Positions 27,215-35,027 of a stretch of 64,000 nt of DNA are shown one piece after another (the first letter of the stretch is position 1; every line of letters begins with the position of its first letter). Source of the stretch: Paenibacillus sp. JZ16 (GTDB taxonomy: Bacteria > Bacillota > Bacilli > Paenibacillales > Paenibacillaceae); contig NZ_CP017659.1 in assembly GCF_015326965.1 (NCBI RefSeq), positions 4,034,501-4,098,500 on the forward strand, written 5' to 3'. A model generated the notes under the pieces. It saw only the letters and a program-made list of their open reading frames with translations. It ran no database searches and was not told the DNA's origin. The translations under genes and the position numbers were made by a program.

Positions 27215-27281
27215 AAAAAAGCACAGGCAACGAGCTGCCTGTGCTGGGTAACCGGAACGGGTCTTAGCTGTCCACCGTTCC
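27215..27281 (-). promoter_or_regulatory. Second attenuator of the mph leader: hairpin plus rho-independent terminator
   Basis: On the minus strand GGAACGG-14 bases-CCGTTCC (27281-27254) is followed by GCACAGGCA / TGCCTGTGC and TTTTTTG (27244-27215). The terminator ends only 52 bases before the mph start codon, so readthrough is needed for expression. This fits a conditional terminator. Confidence 0.7.
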
Positions 27282-27394
27282 TGGAATGCCTACTCGAAAT
27301 ACACATTCAAATAAAACAGGAAGGTGAGAACACCGTTATCCCGCAAATGAAAAAACGTGTACTTCTATAGACATATCATAAAAATGGGTTACGT

Positions 27395-27445
27395 AAAAAA
27401 GACGGACCCATCCCGATTACCCTGCATCTGTGCAGGTCTCTTTAG
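27395..27445 (-). promoter_or_regulatory. First attenuator of the mph leader
   Basis: On the minus strand AAAGAGACC, a CCTGCA-CAGA-TGCAGG hairpin and AATCGGG are followed by GGTCCGTCTTTTTT. CCCGATT inside the leader-peptide ORF is complementary to AATCGGG here, and GGGTTACGT at the leader ribosome site is complementary to ACGTAACCC just after the T-run. Alternative pairings that depend on ribosome position are therefore possible. Confidence 0.6.
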
Positions 27446-27455
27446 CGCTATATCA

Positions 27456-27494
27456 TTAGCCGCGAAAAGATCTCAATCGGGAATAATCCAACAT
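27456..27494 (-). CDS. Macrolide-type leader peptide MLDYSRLRSFRG
   Basis: A 12-codon ORF whose ATG (27494) lies 7 bases after a strong GGAGGG. The peptide reads MLDYSRLRSFRG and contains Arg-Leu-Arg at residues 6-8. The Arg/Lys-X-Arg/Lys pattern is the known sequence at which macrolide-bound ribosomes stall (for example MRLR in ErmDL). The ORF sits within the leader of a macrolide phosphotransferase gene and its codons 5-7 pair with the downstream terminator region. It is too short for standard gene calling. Confidence 0.75.
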   Translation of the reverse strand: MLDYSRLRSFRG

Positions 27495-27528
27495 ACGTAA
27501 CCCTCCGTTCGTTTATAAGTTGTGTATA

Positions 27529-27557
27529 ACTTTACCAAAGTCATTCGTAGTTTGCAA
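27529..27557 (-). promoter_or_regulatory. SigA-type promoter of the mph leader
   Basis: TTGCAA (27557-27552), 17-base spacer, TAAAGT (27534-27529) on the minus strand. Predicted start is near 27522, about 28 bases before the leader-peptide ATG. Confidence 0.6.
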
Positions 27558-27670
27558 GGACTATTTGGGCAATATTTCCCATTACTTTGGAATAAGATTC
27601 CATCCGTTTAGATTTGCACAGAAATGCCCAAGTCACTCCGGACTTGCCTGTTCTCATCTTCCGGCTCTAT

Positions 27671-27961
27671 TTACGCTTCCTGCAAATACTCTTTGCAAAA
27701 AGTCATGAGTTCTTCCTCTTCCTCGGGCTCCATATCGAAGTCCAGGTACTGGTCGGTTGTCCGCTCATAGAAGTCGTATTTTACAATGCGCGAAGACTCC
27801 TCGTCTTCCAGATAAATCACTCTCAGATAGACGCCATGCTCCGAATAGAGCTCGTCGTCCTCCGGCACGTCCAAATCGCATACAAACTCAAAGCGTTTGC
27901 CTGCCAGGATTCCAAAAGGATCCTTCACCAGTTCAACGCTATATTCTTTGATTGTCAGCAT
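27671..27961 (-). CDS. Small acidic conserved protein (DUF6509-like)
   Basis: 96-residue cytoplasmic protein; ATG 27961 has AAAGGATGGG upstream. It is strongly acidic, with a C-terminal run of Glu (DMEPEEEEELMTFCKEYL) and the pattern LTIKEYSVELVKDPFGILAGKRFEF. I recall similar short Bacillus/Paenibacillus proteins grouped as DUF6509, but function is unknown and the family name is from memory. It is monocistronic, divergent from the repeat-protein gene at 28162. Confidence 0.75.
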   Translation of the reverse strand: MLTIKEYSVELVKDPFGILAGKRFEFVCDLDVPEDDELYSEHGVYLRVIYLEDEESSRIVKYDFYERTTDQYLDFDMEPEEEEELMTFCKEYLQEA

Positions 27962-28161
27962 ATTCCCATCCTTTCTATCACTCTGATTATTATACACAAC
28001 AGTGAGTGTCTTCTTACACTCTTTCTATTCGCAAAATGGTTGCCTATCAGCACTCAGGGCCCTTCCCCCATTTTCTATTCTATCAGCGCATACCTCTTAC
28101 GAGCTGCATCGAATTCACTTACGATAAAATAAGACTCCATTGAAAAGAGGAGATGAAGCGC

Positions 28162-28794
28162 GTGTCCCAGAAGGAACATCTGACCATCACAGTAGAGAAG
28201 GGCAAGCAACGTTTCTCCGTAACATCGCCTCTTGGTGGTGTGGGGCGATTCGTCTTTGTGGTGAACGATCAATTCACCAATGCCCCCAATACCACTCAAA
28301 TCGCCAGTGGCGCCAGTAAAAGCAGCGCAGCAGGCAACAATGCGGCCATTAAATCCCCGCACACGTACCAACAACAAAGCGTCGGAGCCGGGGGAATCGC
28401 TAAAAATCTCGGATTAAAAGACCCCAAGGACAAGGACCATTTCTCCAAACATCATCCGAAACATCACTCGAAACATAGCAAGCATAAAAAAAATCAAAAA
28501 GAAGTGGTATTCGTCATTAACAAGCAGGTCGTAAAGCTTCCGAAGGGAGGCCAAAACGCGTCTGCAACGCAGATCGCAAGCGGCGCCGGCAAATACAGCA
28601 CAGGCGGCACCAACTCCGCGATCGAGAGCCGCGGCACCAGACAGCAGCACGCCGTAGGCGGCGGCAGTGGCAGCAAAGCCATTAACAAAGACGCCAACCA
28701 GCGTAAGCGCAAATCCAAGCACCGCGACTGGAAGTCCAAACACCATGACTGGAAATCCAGACATGACCACCGAACAAAGAAGAAGACGTATTAA
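28162..28794 (+). CDS. His/Lys-rich protein with two internal repeats, unknown function
   Basis: 210 residues from GTG 28162 (AGGAG 9 bases upstream; the ATG at 28153 touches the ribosome site). The protein has two similar units of about 50 residues: one with FVFVVNDQ...TQIASGAS...NNAAIKS...QQQSVGAGG, the second with VVFVINKQ...TQIASGAG...TNSAIES...QQHAVGGGS. They are joined by a basic HHPKHHSKHSKHKK linker, and the C-terminus is a WKSKHHDWKSRHDH-type basic repeat. No signal peptide or membrane helix. Low complexity of this sort resembles spore-coat or surface proteins, but I do not recognise a family. A terminator follows at once. Confidence 0.75.
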   Translation: MSQKEHLTITVEKGKQRFSVTSPLGGVGRFVFVVNDQFTNAPNTTQIASGASKSSAAGNNAAIKSPHTYQQQSVGAGGIAKNLGLKDPKDKDHFSKHHPKHHSKHSKHKKNQKEVVFVINKQVVKLPKGGQNASATQIASGAGKYSTGGTNSAIESRGTRQQHAVGGGSGSKAINKDANQRKRKSKHRDWKSKHHDWKSRHDHRTKKKTY

Positions 28795-28800
28795 GAACAC

Positions 28801-28829
28801 AAAATGACCCTCGAAGGGTCATTTTTCTT
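28801..28829 (+). terminator. Terminator after the repeat-protein gene
   Basis: AAAATGACCC-TCGA-AGGGTCATTTTT, a 10-bp stem with T-tail 6 bases after the stop codon. Confidence 0.88.
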
Positions 28830-28887
28830 TGATTCAGGCTGTAAATTTCACTAAAATCGATCTCCCGTATGCCTATCGAACTTGCAA

Positions 28888-29358
28888 TTATTTATCGTCC
28901 TCTTGACCGGTCCGTTCCTTCCCCTTCGCGGTTGCTGCGAACGATCTGGTCATGGACTTGATCAACTCCACTTTACGGTAACGCAAGGCGGACCAATCCT
29001 CATCGATAGCGATTTGCCGAACGGGCTCATAGCCTTCGTCAGCAAGAATGCCCGTAATACTCTCCCGGCTGCAATCGGAATTCTTGTAGGTTTTGGACGA
29101 CTTCTTGGGGTAACACAGCCACAGCAGGCCATTGTCAGTCACAGAGCTGGCTGCGATCTTGGCTAAGCGCTGCAATTCTTCATTGCTTGTCCCGAAGGCT
29201 TGCACAAAATCGTAAGGCACTTGCTTAGGCTCCGTATGAACTTCCCCTTGCAGGGAATTGATGACCTCTTGAAAGGCCTGTGGTGCGTTTAGCATCAGAA
29301 CCGGTTGGCCGAGGTCCTTGAATTGCAGCTTTTTGACGGTTGGATGTGTCTCCAGCAT
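28888..29358 (-). CDS. Conserved hypothetical protein, DUF3052-like
   Basis: 156 residues; ATG 29358 with GGAAGG upstream. The pattern PVLMLNAPQAFQEVI ... DNGLLWLCYPKKSSKTYKNSDCSRESI ... WSALRYRKVELIKSMTR is that of small proteins annotated DUF3052; function unknown. It ends in a charged tail (KGKERTGQEDDK). Lies downstream of rlmN in the same direction, separated by 145 bases that contain a TACCCAT/ATGGGTA hairpin, probably the rlmN terminator or a processing site. Confidence 0.75.
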   Translation of the reverse strand: MLETHPTVKKLQFKDLGQPVLMLNAPQAFQEVINSLQGEVHTEPKQVPYDFVQAFGTSNEELQRLAKIAASSVTDNGLLWLCYPKKSSKTYKNSDCSRESITGILADEGYEPVRQIAIDEDWSALRYRKVELIKSMTRSFAATAKGKERTGQEDDK

Positions 29359-29503
29359 GTTAAAGCATCCTTCCTCTCGATTCAATTTTTATATAACGCT
29401 TCGGATTTCATTAAGAAGAGCATACCCATATGAATGGGTACGCCCTTACAGCTGGTCAATCCACATAGCGGTTAAATTCCCCTGGGATTGCGCGTTATTC
29501 TTG

Positions 29504-30565
29504 TTACTGCGCTTTCTTGATCTGCTTGCTTCGCAGCTGCCCGCAGGCTGCATCGATGTCGGTTCCATGCTCCAGACGAACGCTGCAGCTGATGCCTTGT
29601 TTTTTCAAAGTATCGTAAAAAGAGGTAATCGATTCTTTTGTGCTGCGCTGATATTGGCTGTGCTCATCCACCGGGTTGTACGGAATGAGGTTCACATTCG
29701 CCAGATTGCGTCGCTCGCCAACAAGCTCTGCCAGCTCAAGCGCATGCTCCCGCTGATCGTTCACATCCTTCAGCAGAATGTACTCCAGCGTGATACGGCG
29801 ATTCGTTTTTTCCAGATAATAATCAATCGCTGCCATCAGCTTCTCGATCGGAATCGCTTTGTTAATCTTCATAATGCGGGTCCGAATCTCATCATTCGGC
29901 GCATGAAGGGAGATGGCGAGATTCACGCCCAGATCGCTGTCCGCGAACTCGACGATTTTGTTAGCCAGCCCGCTGGTCGATACCGTAATATGACGGGGAC
30001 CAATGGCAAGCCCCTTATGATCCTTGATCACGCGAATGAAATCCGACATGTTCTCATAATTATCAAACGGCTCCCCGATCCCCATCACCACGAGATGGCT
30101 GACCCGCTCGCTTTTGCCTTGTTGATCCAAGTGAAGCTGAACCTGCATGACCTGCTCCACAATTTCCGCTGCGGACAAATCCCGGCTCTTCTTCAGCAAA
30201 CCGCTGGCGCAGAAGCTGCAGCCAATGTTACAGCCGACTTGAGTAGTCACACAGACCGACAAACCGAATTTATGCCGCATTAATACGGTCTCAATCAGAT
30301 TGCCGTCCACCAGCTTGAACAGGAACTTAACCGTTCCGTCCAGAGACTCCTGCTTGGTGTGCTCCTCCAAGGTCAGTATCGTATAATGCTCCGCGAGCAG
30401 CTGCAAGCATTCCGGATGCACATCCGTCATATCGGAAAAAGCGGTGACCCGCTTCCGATACAGCCACTCCCATACCTGTGTTGCCCGAAACTTTTTATGT
30501 CCACGCTCGCCTAGCCAAGCCGTCAACTGATCTAATGTTAATCCATAAATGGATGGTTTGTTCAT
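29504..30565 (-). CDS. rlmN: 23S rRNA (adenine-2503-C2)-methyltransferase
   Basis: Radical-SAM enzyme that methylates C2 of A2503 in 23S rRNA and A37 of some tRNAs. 353 residues with the iron-sulfur motif [12 protein letters not shown] (Cys 112, 116, 119) and the conserved C-terminal methyl-carrier Cys in [10 protein letters not shown] (about 341). The paralogue Cfr (C8 methylation, drug resistance) shares these, but the substrate-loop [21 protein letters not shown] and the overall length and N-terminal pattern fit RlmN. It may be a second copy in the genome; this cannot be told from the window. Confidence 0.9.
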   Translation of the reverse strand: MNKPSIYGLTLDQLTAWLGERGHKKFRATQVWEWLYRKRVTAFSDMTDVHPECLQLLAEHYTILTLEEHTKQESLDGTVKFLFKLVDGNLIETVLMRHKFGLSVCVTTQVGCNIGCSFCASGLLKKSRDLSAAEIVEQVMQVQLHLDQQGKSERVSHLVVMGIGEPFDNYENMSDFIRVIKDHKGLAIGPRHITVSTSGLANKIVEFADSDLGVNLAISLHAPNDEIRTRIMKINKAIPIEKLMAAIDYYLEKTNRRITLEYILLKDVNDQREHALELAELVGERRNLANVNLIPYNPVDEHSQYQRSTKESITSFYDTLKKQGISCSVRLEHGTDIDAACGQLRSKQIKKAQ

Positions 30566-30672
30566 TGATTGGTCCTCTTTCTATTCATAGTCCACTCCTT
30601 ATTGTCCCAAAATTCCGAAGCGAACACAAGGGGAGTTATAGGCAATTCGCGCTTCTTATACGTAAATCAGGA

Positions 30673-30725
30673 TTGACATATCCAATAAATACCTTTATCT
30701 TATGATTGACTGACCTAATCAATCA
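30673..30725 (+). promoter_or_regulatory. Promoter and TetR-type operator 1
   Basis: TTGACA (30673-30678), 17-base spacer, TATCTT (30696-30701), immediately followed by the inverted repeat TGATTGA-9 bases-TCAATCA (30703-30725) over the expected start site. A second copy lies at 30835-30853. The region 30566-30872 contains no gene. Confidence 0.7.
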
Positions 30726-30834
30726 TAAATATAGAGTAGAAAGGAGACATCGCTCCATTCGTTAAGGACGTTCACCGCTATTTGTCCTGCTTCTTTATCC
30801 AAATTTGAAATTCAGAGGATGTTTTTCGTTTATT

Positions 30835-30853
30835 ATTGACTGACTAAATCAAT
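30835..30853 (+). promoter_or_regulatory. TetR-type operator 2
   Basis: ATTGACTGACTAAATCAAT, near-identical to the core of operator 1 (ATTGACTGACCTAATCAAT; one base differs), 110 bases upstream of which that first copy ends. It lies just before the ribosome site of the flavoprotein gene. Confidence 0.7.
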
Positions 30854-30872
30854 CTATATTGGAGGTCTTCGA

Positions 30873-32354
30873 ATGAAAACAAAAGGCAAAGCGCTCATTC
30901 TAGGTGGAGGCATAGCCGGACTATTCGCTGCAACCGTGTTATCCAAGCATTACGAAGAGGTAATCATCACGGATCGGGATGAGTTTCCAGCAGGACCGGA
31001 GACTCGGGCGGGTACGCCGCAGGCCTATCATCCGCACCGTTTCCTTGAGCGCGGCAAGATGATTGTTGAACGATGGTTCCCCGGCATAACCGAGGAGCTG
31101 GTTCAGCACGGGGCCCACCCCCGGGCGCATAAGTCCGTTAAAATGACCAACCGCTTCGGCACGCTGGAAATGCCCGATGAGCCCAATGCGGGATGCAGCC
31201 GATCCCTGCTGGAGTGGACGCTGCGTAGCAGAGTAGCCAAATTGCCCAACGTCACCCTTCTACCGAAACTGACGGCCCAACAATTGCTGTTTGACGCAGA
31301 CAAGAACACCGTTACCGGTGTGGTGTTCCGGGACAGAAGCGTCGAAGAGCCGGCGCTCCTTCATATGAATGCGGATATCGTCGTGGATGCAAGCGGGCGC
31401 GGTTCCAAGCTATCGGATTGGCTCCAGAACCTCGGTTATGCGACACCCGAGGCCGAGAGGCTGCACATATCCCTTGGTTATAGCACGCGGCATTATAAGG
31501 TGCCAGAAGACATCCAAGCGGCGTGGAGCACCATTGTGAACGAAGGAGATCCCTCCCGTGGTATCGGCACGGCCGTATTCAATCCGATCGAGAACCAGAT
31601 TGCGGAGGTTGTTCTGTACCGCGCGGGAGGAGACTCTTATCCGACAACCAACCATCAGCTGTACGACCAGGAGGCACAAAATCTGTTCGGCGCTGCCATC
31701 GGAGATTTGTTTCAGCAGCTTGAACCGGTCTCAAACCCGCGCGGCTACCGGATCGAGGAATGCCTTAGACAGCATTTCGAGCAGATGGAGGATTGGCCTT
31801 CCGGTCTGCTGGTGCTCGGTGATGCTTTCTGCAGCTTCGATCCGATATTCGGCCAGGGCATGACGGTGGCCGCCATCCAGGCAGATACGCTGGACCAATG
31901 CTTGCAATCGATGCAGAATGGAGTTCTGCTTGAGGAGGGATTCGAACGCTTCGCCCTCCTAAAGATTCAATCCGCCATTGAGCCTGCATGGTGGCTTAGC
32001 GCAGCCGCAGATCTCAGATGGCCGGGCGTGACATACGAGGGCCACCTGTCCGCCCAAGGCTTCTCTTTTGCCCAGAGGCTGTTCGATATATGCCAGGAGC
32101 TGGCTTATGATCATAACGATATGGCCGTATTCGAACAGTATATGATGGTAACTGGTCTCTTCGCCTCACCTCAGGATTTGTTTAATGCCGAATATATCAC
32201 CGCACTCGTGAATGCAGACCCATCGGGTAAAGGTAAAGCTTGGCTTCATCAAGTATTACAGGAGACAAACTTGCCCCTGGAAGAACTACTCGCGCGGATC
32301 ATCCCGGTCTTTAATAACGAATTTCTGCCCTTATCCATGGGATTGCCCGAATAA
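30873..32354 (+). CDS. FAD-dependent monooxygenase-like oxidoreductase
   Basis: 493-residue flavoprotein; ATG with GGAGG 10 bases upstream. N-terminal FAD motif ALILGGGIAGLFAATVLSKH, a DG-type motif VVDASGRGSKLSDWL at about 170, and GDAFCSFDPIFGQGMTVAAIQA near residue 320, the second FAD/NAD(P)H motif of class A flavin monooxygenases. The substrate is unknown. The pairing with a TetR regulator and duplicated operators suggests induction by a small xenobiotic or antibiotic, which is inference. Confidence 0.88.
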   Translation: MKTKGKALILGGGIAGLFAATVLSKHYEEVIITDRDEFPAGPETRAGTPQAYHPHRFLERGKMIVERWFPGITEELVQHGAHPRAHKSVKMTNRFGTLEMPDEPNAGCSRSLLEWTLRSRVAKLPNVTLLPKLTAQQLLFDADKNTVTGVVFRDRSVEEPALLHMNADIVVDASGRGSKLSDWLQNLGYATPEAERLHISLGYSTRHYKVPEDIQAAWSTIVNEGDPSRGIGTAVFNPIENQIAEVVLYRAGGDSYPTTNHQLYDQEAQNLFGAAIGDLFQQLEPVSNPRGYRIEECLRQHFEQMEDWPSGLLVLGDAFCSFDPIFGQGMTVAAIQADTLDQCLQSMQNGVLLEEGFERFALLKIQSAIEPAWWLSAAADLRWPGVTYEGHLSAQGFSFAQRLFDICQELAYDHNDMAVFEQYMMVTGLFASPQDLFNAEYITALVNADPSGKGKAWLHQVLQETNLPLEELLARIIPVFNNEFLPLSMGLPE

Positions 32355-32411
32355 ATCAAATGCGTTATTGTTGATATCAGCAAGAGAATTCCATGATGAG
32401 GGATGGACGCA

Positions 32412-33008
32412 ATGGCCCCGTTAAACGAAGAACAACTGCATCAAATACGCGACGAACGAAAAGAACAAATCATGCGAGCTGCCATCAAAGTATTTTCCAG
32501 AAGAGGTATTTTCGGAACCAAGATGAGCATGATCGCCAGTGAAGCCGGGGTCAGCCACGGTCTTCTCTATCATTATTTTAAATCCAAAGACGAGTTGTTC
32601 ATCACGCTCGTTCAATGGTCGATGGAGGAGGCACGGCTAGCGCTCTCCGAAATCTATAACGTGCCCGGTACCCCTCTTGAGAAAATCACATTGCTAACCT
32701 CCATGATTCTCCAAGAGGATGATAATACGCACTTTATGCTGATTCAGCAAGCACGTACCTCGGATGGCGTGCCCGAAGAGGCCAAGCGGATTATCGAGAG
32801 CTATTCCATCCATGCCTTTGTTGACCAGCTTATGCCGCTGTTCGAAGCAGGGCAGGATGCAGGGGAGATTGCGGCTGGCGATCTGAGAGAGCTCGTAGCC
32901 TGTTATTTATCCGTGCTATCGGGATTAATGACGCTGAAGTCCCAAGAGGACCCAAGCTATACGCCCCCTAAGGCGGAGCTGCTGCTGCGACTGCTTAGGA
33001 ACGGATAA
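32412..33008 (+). CDS. TetR-family repressor
   Basis: 198 residues; ATG 32412 is preferred over 32403 because GAGGG directly abuts the first. Helix-turn-helix at about 20-65 (IMRAAIKVFSRRGIFGTKMSMIASEAGVSHGLLYHYFKSKDELF), then an all-helical ligand domain. Encoded 58 bases after the flavoprotein gene in the same direction, so it likely binds the two TTGACTGA-type repeats and controls both genes. Confidence 0.92.
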   Translation: MAPLNEEQLHQIRDERKEQIMRAAIKVFSRRGIFGTKMSMIASEAGVSHGLLYHYFKSKDELFITLVQWSMEEARLALSEIYNVPGTPLEKITLLTSMILQEDDNTHFMLIQQARTSDGVPEEAKRIIESYSIHAFVDQLMPLFEAGQDAGEIAAGDLRELVACYLSVLSGLMTLKSQEDPSYTPPKAELLLRLLRNG

Positions 33009-33027
33009 GGATAATAACGCAAACCAA

Positions 33028-33086
33028 ACACACCTCCCATGAAACCACCGGATCTTTTCCGTACATTTCATAAGAGGTGTGTTTTT
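33028..33086 (+). terminator. Terminator between tetR and the convergent phosphoesterase gene
   Basis: ACACACCTC...TTTCAT / ATGAAA...GAGGTGTGT with a TTTTT tail on the plus strand; the long interrupted stem may serve both directions. Confidence 0.65.
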
Positions 33087-33101
33087 GACTATTGTCGTAT
33101 A

Positions 33102-34064
33102 TCAGAGGGGCGTCTCGGGTTCATGCTTCTCCTGTTCCCGAATCTGCGAGCCGTCGCTCAGCCTAATCCAAGTGTCGAACTGCCGCTGTCCTTCATGCAG
33201 GCGAATAACCCTCGCACCACGGAGCATGCCTTCCCGGCCATATGTACCATAACCGGTAGCTCTGCCGTAACAAAGACGGATGCCGTGCAGCTCCCCCCAG
33301 TAATCATTGATATGATCATGTCCGGCGAACGTGCCCATCACATCGCCCCGCTCCAGCATGGCCGCGAACAGACCGGTATTCAACTCCGGACAGCATACCC
33401 TTTCAAACTTGCTGCCGTAACACGTCTTCCGCTCCCACACCTCACGATACTCCGGCAGAGGGATATGGAAAAAAGCCAATGACGGCAGCGGATTCCCTTG
33501 ATGCTTGGCGCTGTAAGCCAAGGACGCCATCTCATACCAGCGGATCTGATCGCGCCGAATCCAATCGTACCCCGGAACTGCAGGATGTTCGGACTCTCTC
33601 CCTGAATCGAAGAAGTACAAGACGGCCGCTGTCTCTTCCCCATTGCTGCCGTATAAAGGAAGCGTATAATTCCCTACGCCATGAATTTCCGGCGAGCCGT
33701 GCTCTGCACAGTTGTAGGTGTGCTGCAGGGCTGCATCCATAAGCTCTTCACGTGTGATATCCCCCTCCGTATCATGATTCCCGAATACGAAGGCCCAGCG
33801 AATTCCGCGTGACTCCACCGTCTTGACAACATCCTTGAAGGCCTGCACTGGATCCTGGCACTTTTTCCAGCCGGGATCGGCTTCCCCCGAATAAATGAGA
33901 TCGCCCGTAAATACCACCAGATCAGGCTGCTCCAGGTCCAATACCGTTTCCATGCAGCGCCGGCTCATCTGATCCTCCGGCTCCCCATTCTTCCAATGAA
34001 TATCTGTGAACTGCACAATCTTGAAGGTATGATCGTCTCCGAATCGAAGAGTTGGCTTCAACAT
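33102..34064 (-). CDS. Calcineurin-like metallophosphoesterase
   Basis: 320-residue cytoplasmic phosphoesterase with AAAGGAG 6 bases before the ATG. The dinuclear metal motifs are all present: FTDIHW (about 19-24), GDLIY (about 53-57), GNHD (about 115-118), FFHIPLPEY and GHDHINDYW. Length and motifs resemble the Dcr2/Size1-like purple-acid-like bacterial phosphodiesterases. Divergently transcribed from the DeoR/EamA/phosphatase operon across a region with repeated ATGTGGTTTT motifs, so probably co-regulated with it. Substrate unknown. Confidence 0.9.
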   Translation of the reverse strand: MLKPTLRFGDDHTFKIVQFTDIHWKNGEPEDQMSRRCMETVLDLEQPDLVVFTGDLIYSGEADPGWKKCQDPVQAFKDVVKTVESRGIRWAFVFGNHDTEGDITREELMDAALQHTYNCAEHGSPEIHGVGNYTLPLYGSNGEETAAVLYFFDSGRESEHPAVPGYDWIRRDQIRWYEMASLAYSAKHQGNPLPSLAFFHIPLPEYREVWERKTCYGSKFERVCCPELNTGLFAAMLERGDVMGTFAGHDHINDYWGELHGIRLCYGRATGYGTYGREGMLRGARVIRLHEGQRQFDTWIRLSDGSQIREQEKHEPETPL

Positions 34065-34085
34065 AAACGTCTCCTTTACATGGAC

Positions 34086-34207
34086 ATGTGGTTTTTCAAT
34101 GAATTTATGTGGTTTTATGTGTATATTAGTGGGGATAGCGATGAAAAGTCAATGTTTTTTTGTTGACAAGACGGTTTAACCAACCTAATATAAAATCAAA
34201 TCCACAT
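34086..34207. promoter_or_regulatory. DeoR-type operator repeats and strong promoter in the divergent region
   Basis: ATGTGGTTTT occurs at 34086-34095 and 34107-34116, with ATGTG again at 34117, and the inverted form AAATCCACAT at 34198-34207. Between them is a consensus plus-strand promoter: TTGACA (34163-34168), 17 bases, TAATAT (34186-34191). Repeats flank the promoter on both sides, as expected for a DeoR repressor that loops or blocks it. Confidence 0.65.
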
Positions 34208-34253
34208 CTTCGGTCAACATCAGTCATATACAATATTGAGGTGAATGAATTTT

Positions 34254-35027
34254 ATGTCTGTAACCTATGAGGAACGCAGGGGGAAGATCTTAAATCAATT
34301 GGAGCTGGAGGGCAAGGTGAGAGTCCACGCCCTTGCGGAGCAGCTGGAGGTATCCGCGGAAACGATCCGCCGCGATTTGGACCGGTTAGAGAAAGAAGGC
34401 CAGCTGCGCAAAGTTTACGGCGGCGCCGTCAAATCTCGTTCCGGGCATATTGAACCGTCCTTCACCAGCCGTTCCCAGACATGCGCAGAGGAAAAGGCCG
34501 CGATCGGTAAACTCGCCGCCTCCCTAGTCAAGGAAGGGGAGACCATTCTGCTGGATAACGGAACAACCACGATTGAAGTCATCCGTTATCTTAAGGACCG
34601 GTCCGATGTGACGGTCATCACCCATTCGCTGCCTGTCCTGAATCTGGCTATGGAGATTTTTCAGGGAAAGATTATTTATATCGGCGGGGATATGGACCGG
34701 ACCAAGCAGGCGGCAACAGGTCCTCTCACTGAAATGCTGCTGGAACAGTTCAAGGTCAATAAAGCATTTATCTCGGTCGGCGGTATCTCCTTAACCGATG
34801 GCATTACCGATTACAATTTGGATGAAGCCTACATATCGCGAAAAATGCTGGAGCGTTCGGAGGAAGGCATCGTTCTTGCCGATCACACCAAGCTCGGGGT
34901 AACCACGTTCTCGAAGCTCGCCAAACTGGAGGACATCTCCATGGTTATCACGGATCCGGGCTGTTCGCAGGAATGGGTGGATAATCTGTCCGCCCGCAGC
35001 ATTGAAGTCCTTATCGGACATTTCTGA
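34254..35027 (+). CDS. DeoR-family sugar-phosphate-type regulator
   Basis: 257 residues; ATG 34254 is chosen since AGGTGA ends directly at an upstream ATG (34245). N-terminal DeoR helix-turn-helix (RRGKILNQLELEGKVRVHALAEQLEVSAETIRRDLDRLEKEG) and a C-terminal DeoRC isomerase-like sensor with DNGTTTIEV, IGGDMD and SVGGISLTDGITDYN, typical of regulators that sense phosphorylated sugars. First gene of an operon; its stop overlaps the transporter start (TGATG). Confidence 0.93.
   Translation: MSVTYEERRGKILNQLELEGKVRVHALAEQLEVSAETIRRDLDRLEKEGQLRKVYGGAVKSRSGHIEPSFTSRSQTCAEEKAAIGKLAASLVKEGETILLDNGTTTIEVIRYLKDRSDVTVITHSLPVLNLAMEIFQGKIIYIGGDMDRTKQAATGPLTEMLLEQFKVNKAFISVGGISLTDGITDYNLDEAYISRKMLERSEEGIVLADHTKLGVTTFSKLAKLEDISMVITDPGCSQEWVDNLSARSIEVLIGHF

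Noticed and set aside
27212..27310. A 32-codon frame overlapping the second mph terminator
   Set aside because: No ribosome site before its ATG; retained only as a remark in the attenuator finding.
29504..30565. Possibility that the rlmN gene is a cfr-type resistance methyltransferase
   Set aside because: The N-terminal region and the substrate-loop sequence around CVTTQVGC fit RlmN better than Cfr; the shared Cys motifs do not distinguish them.
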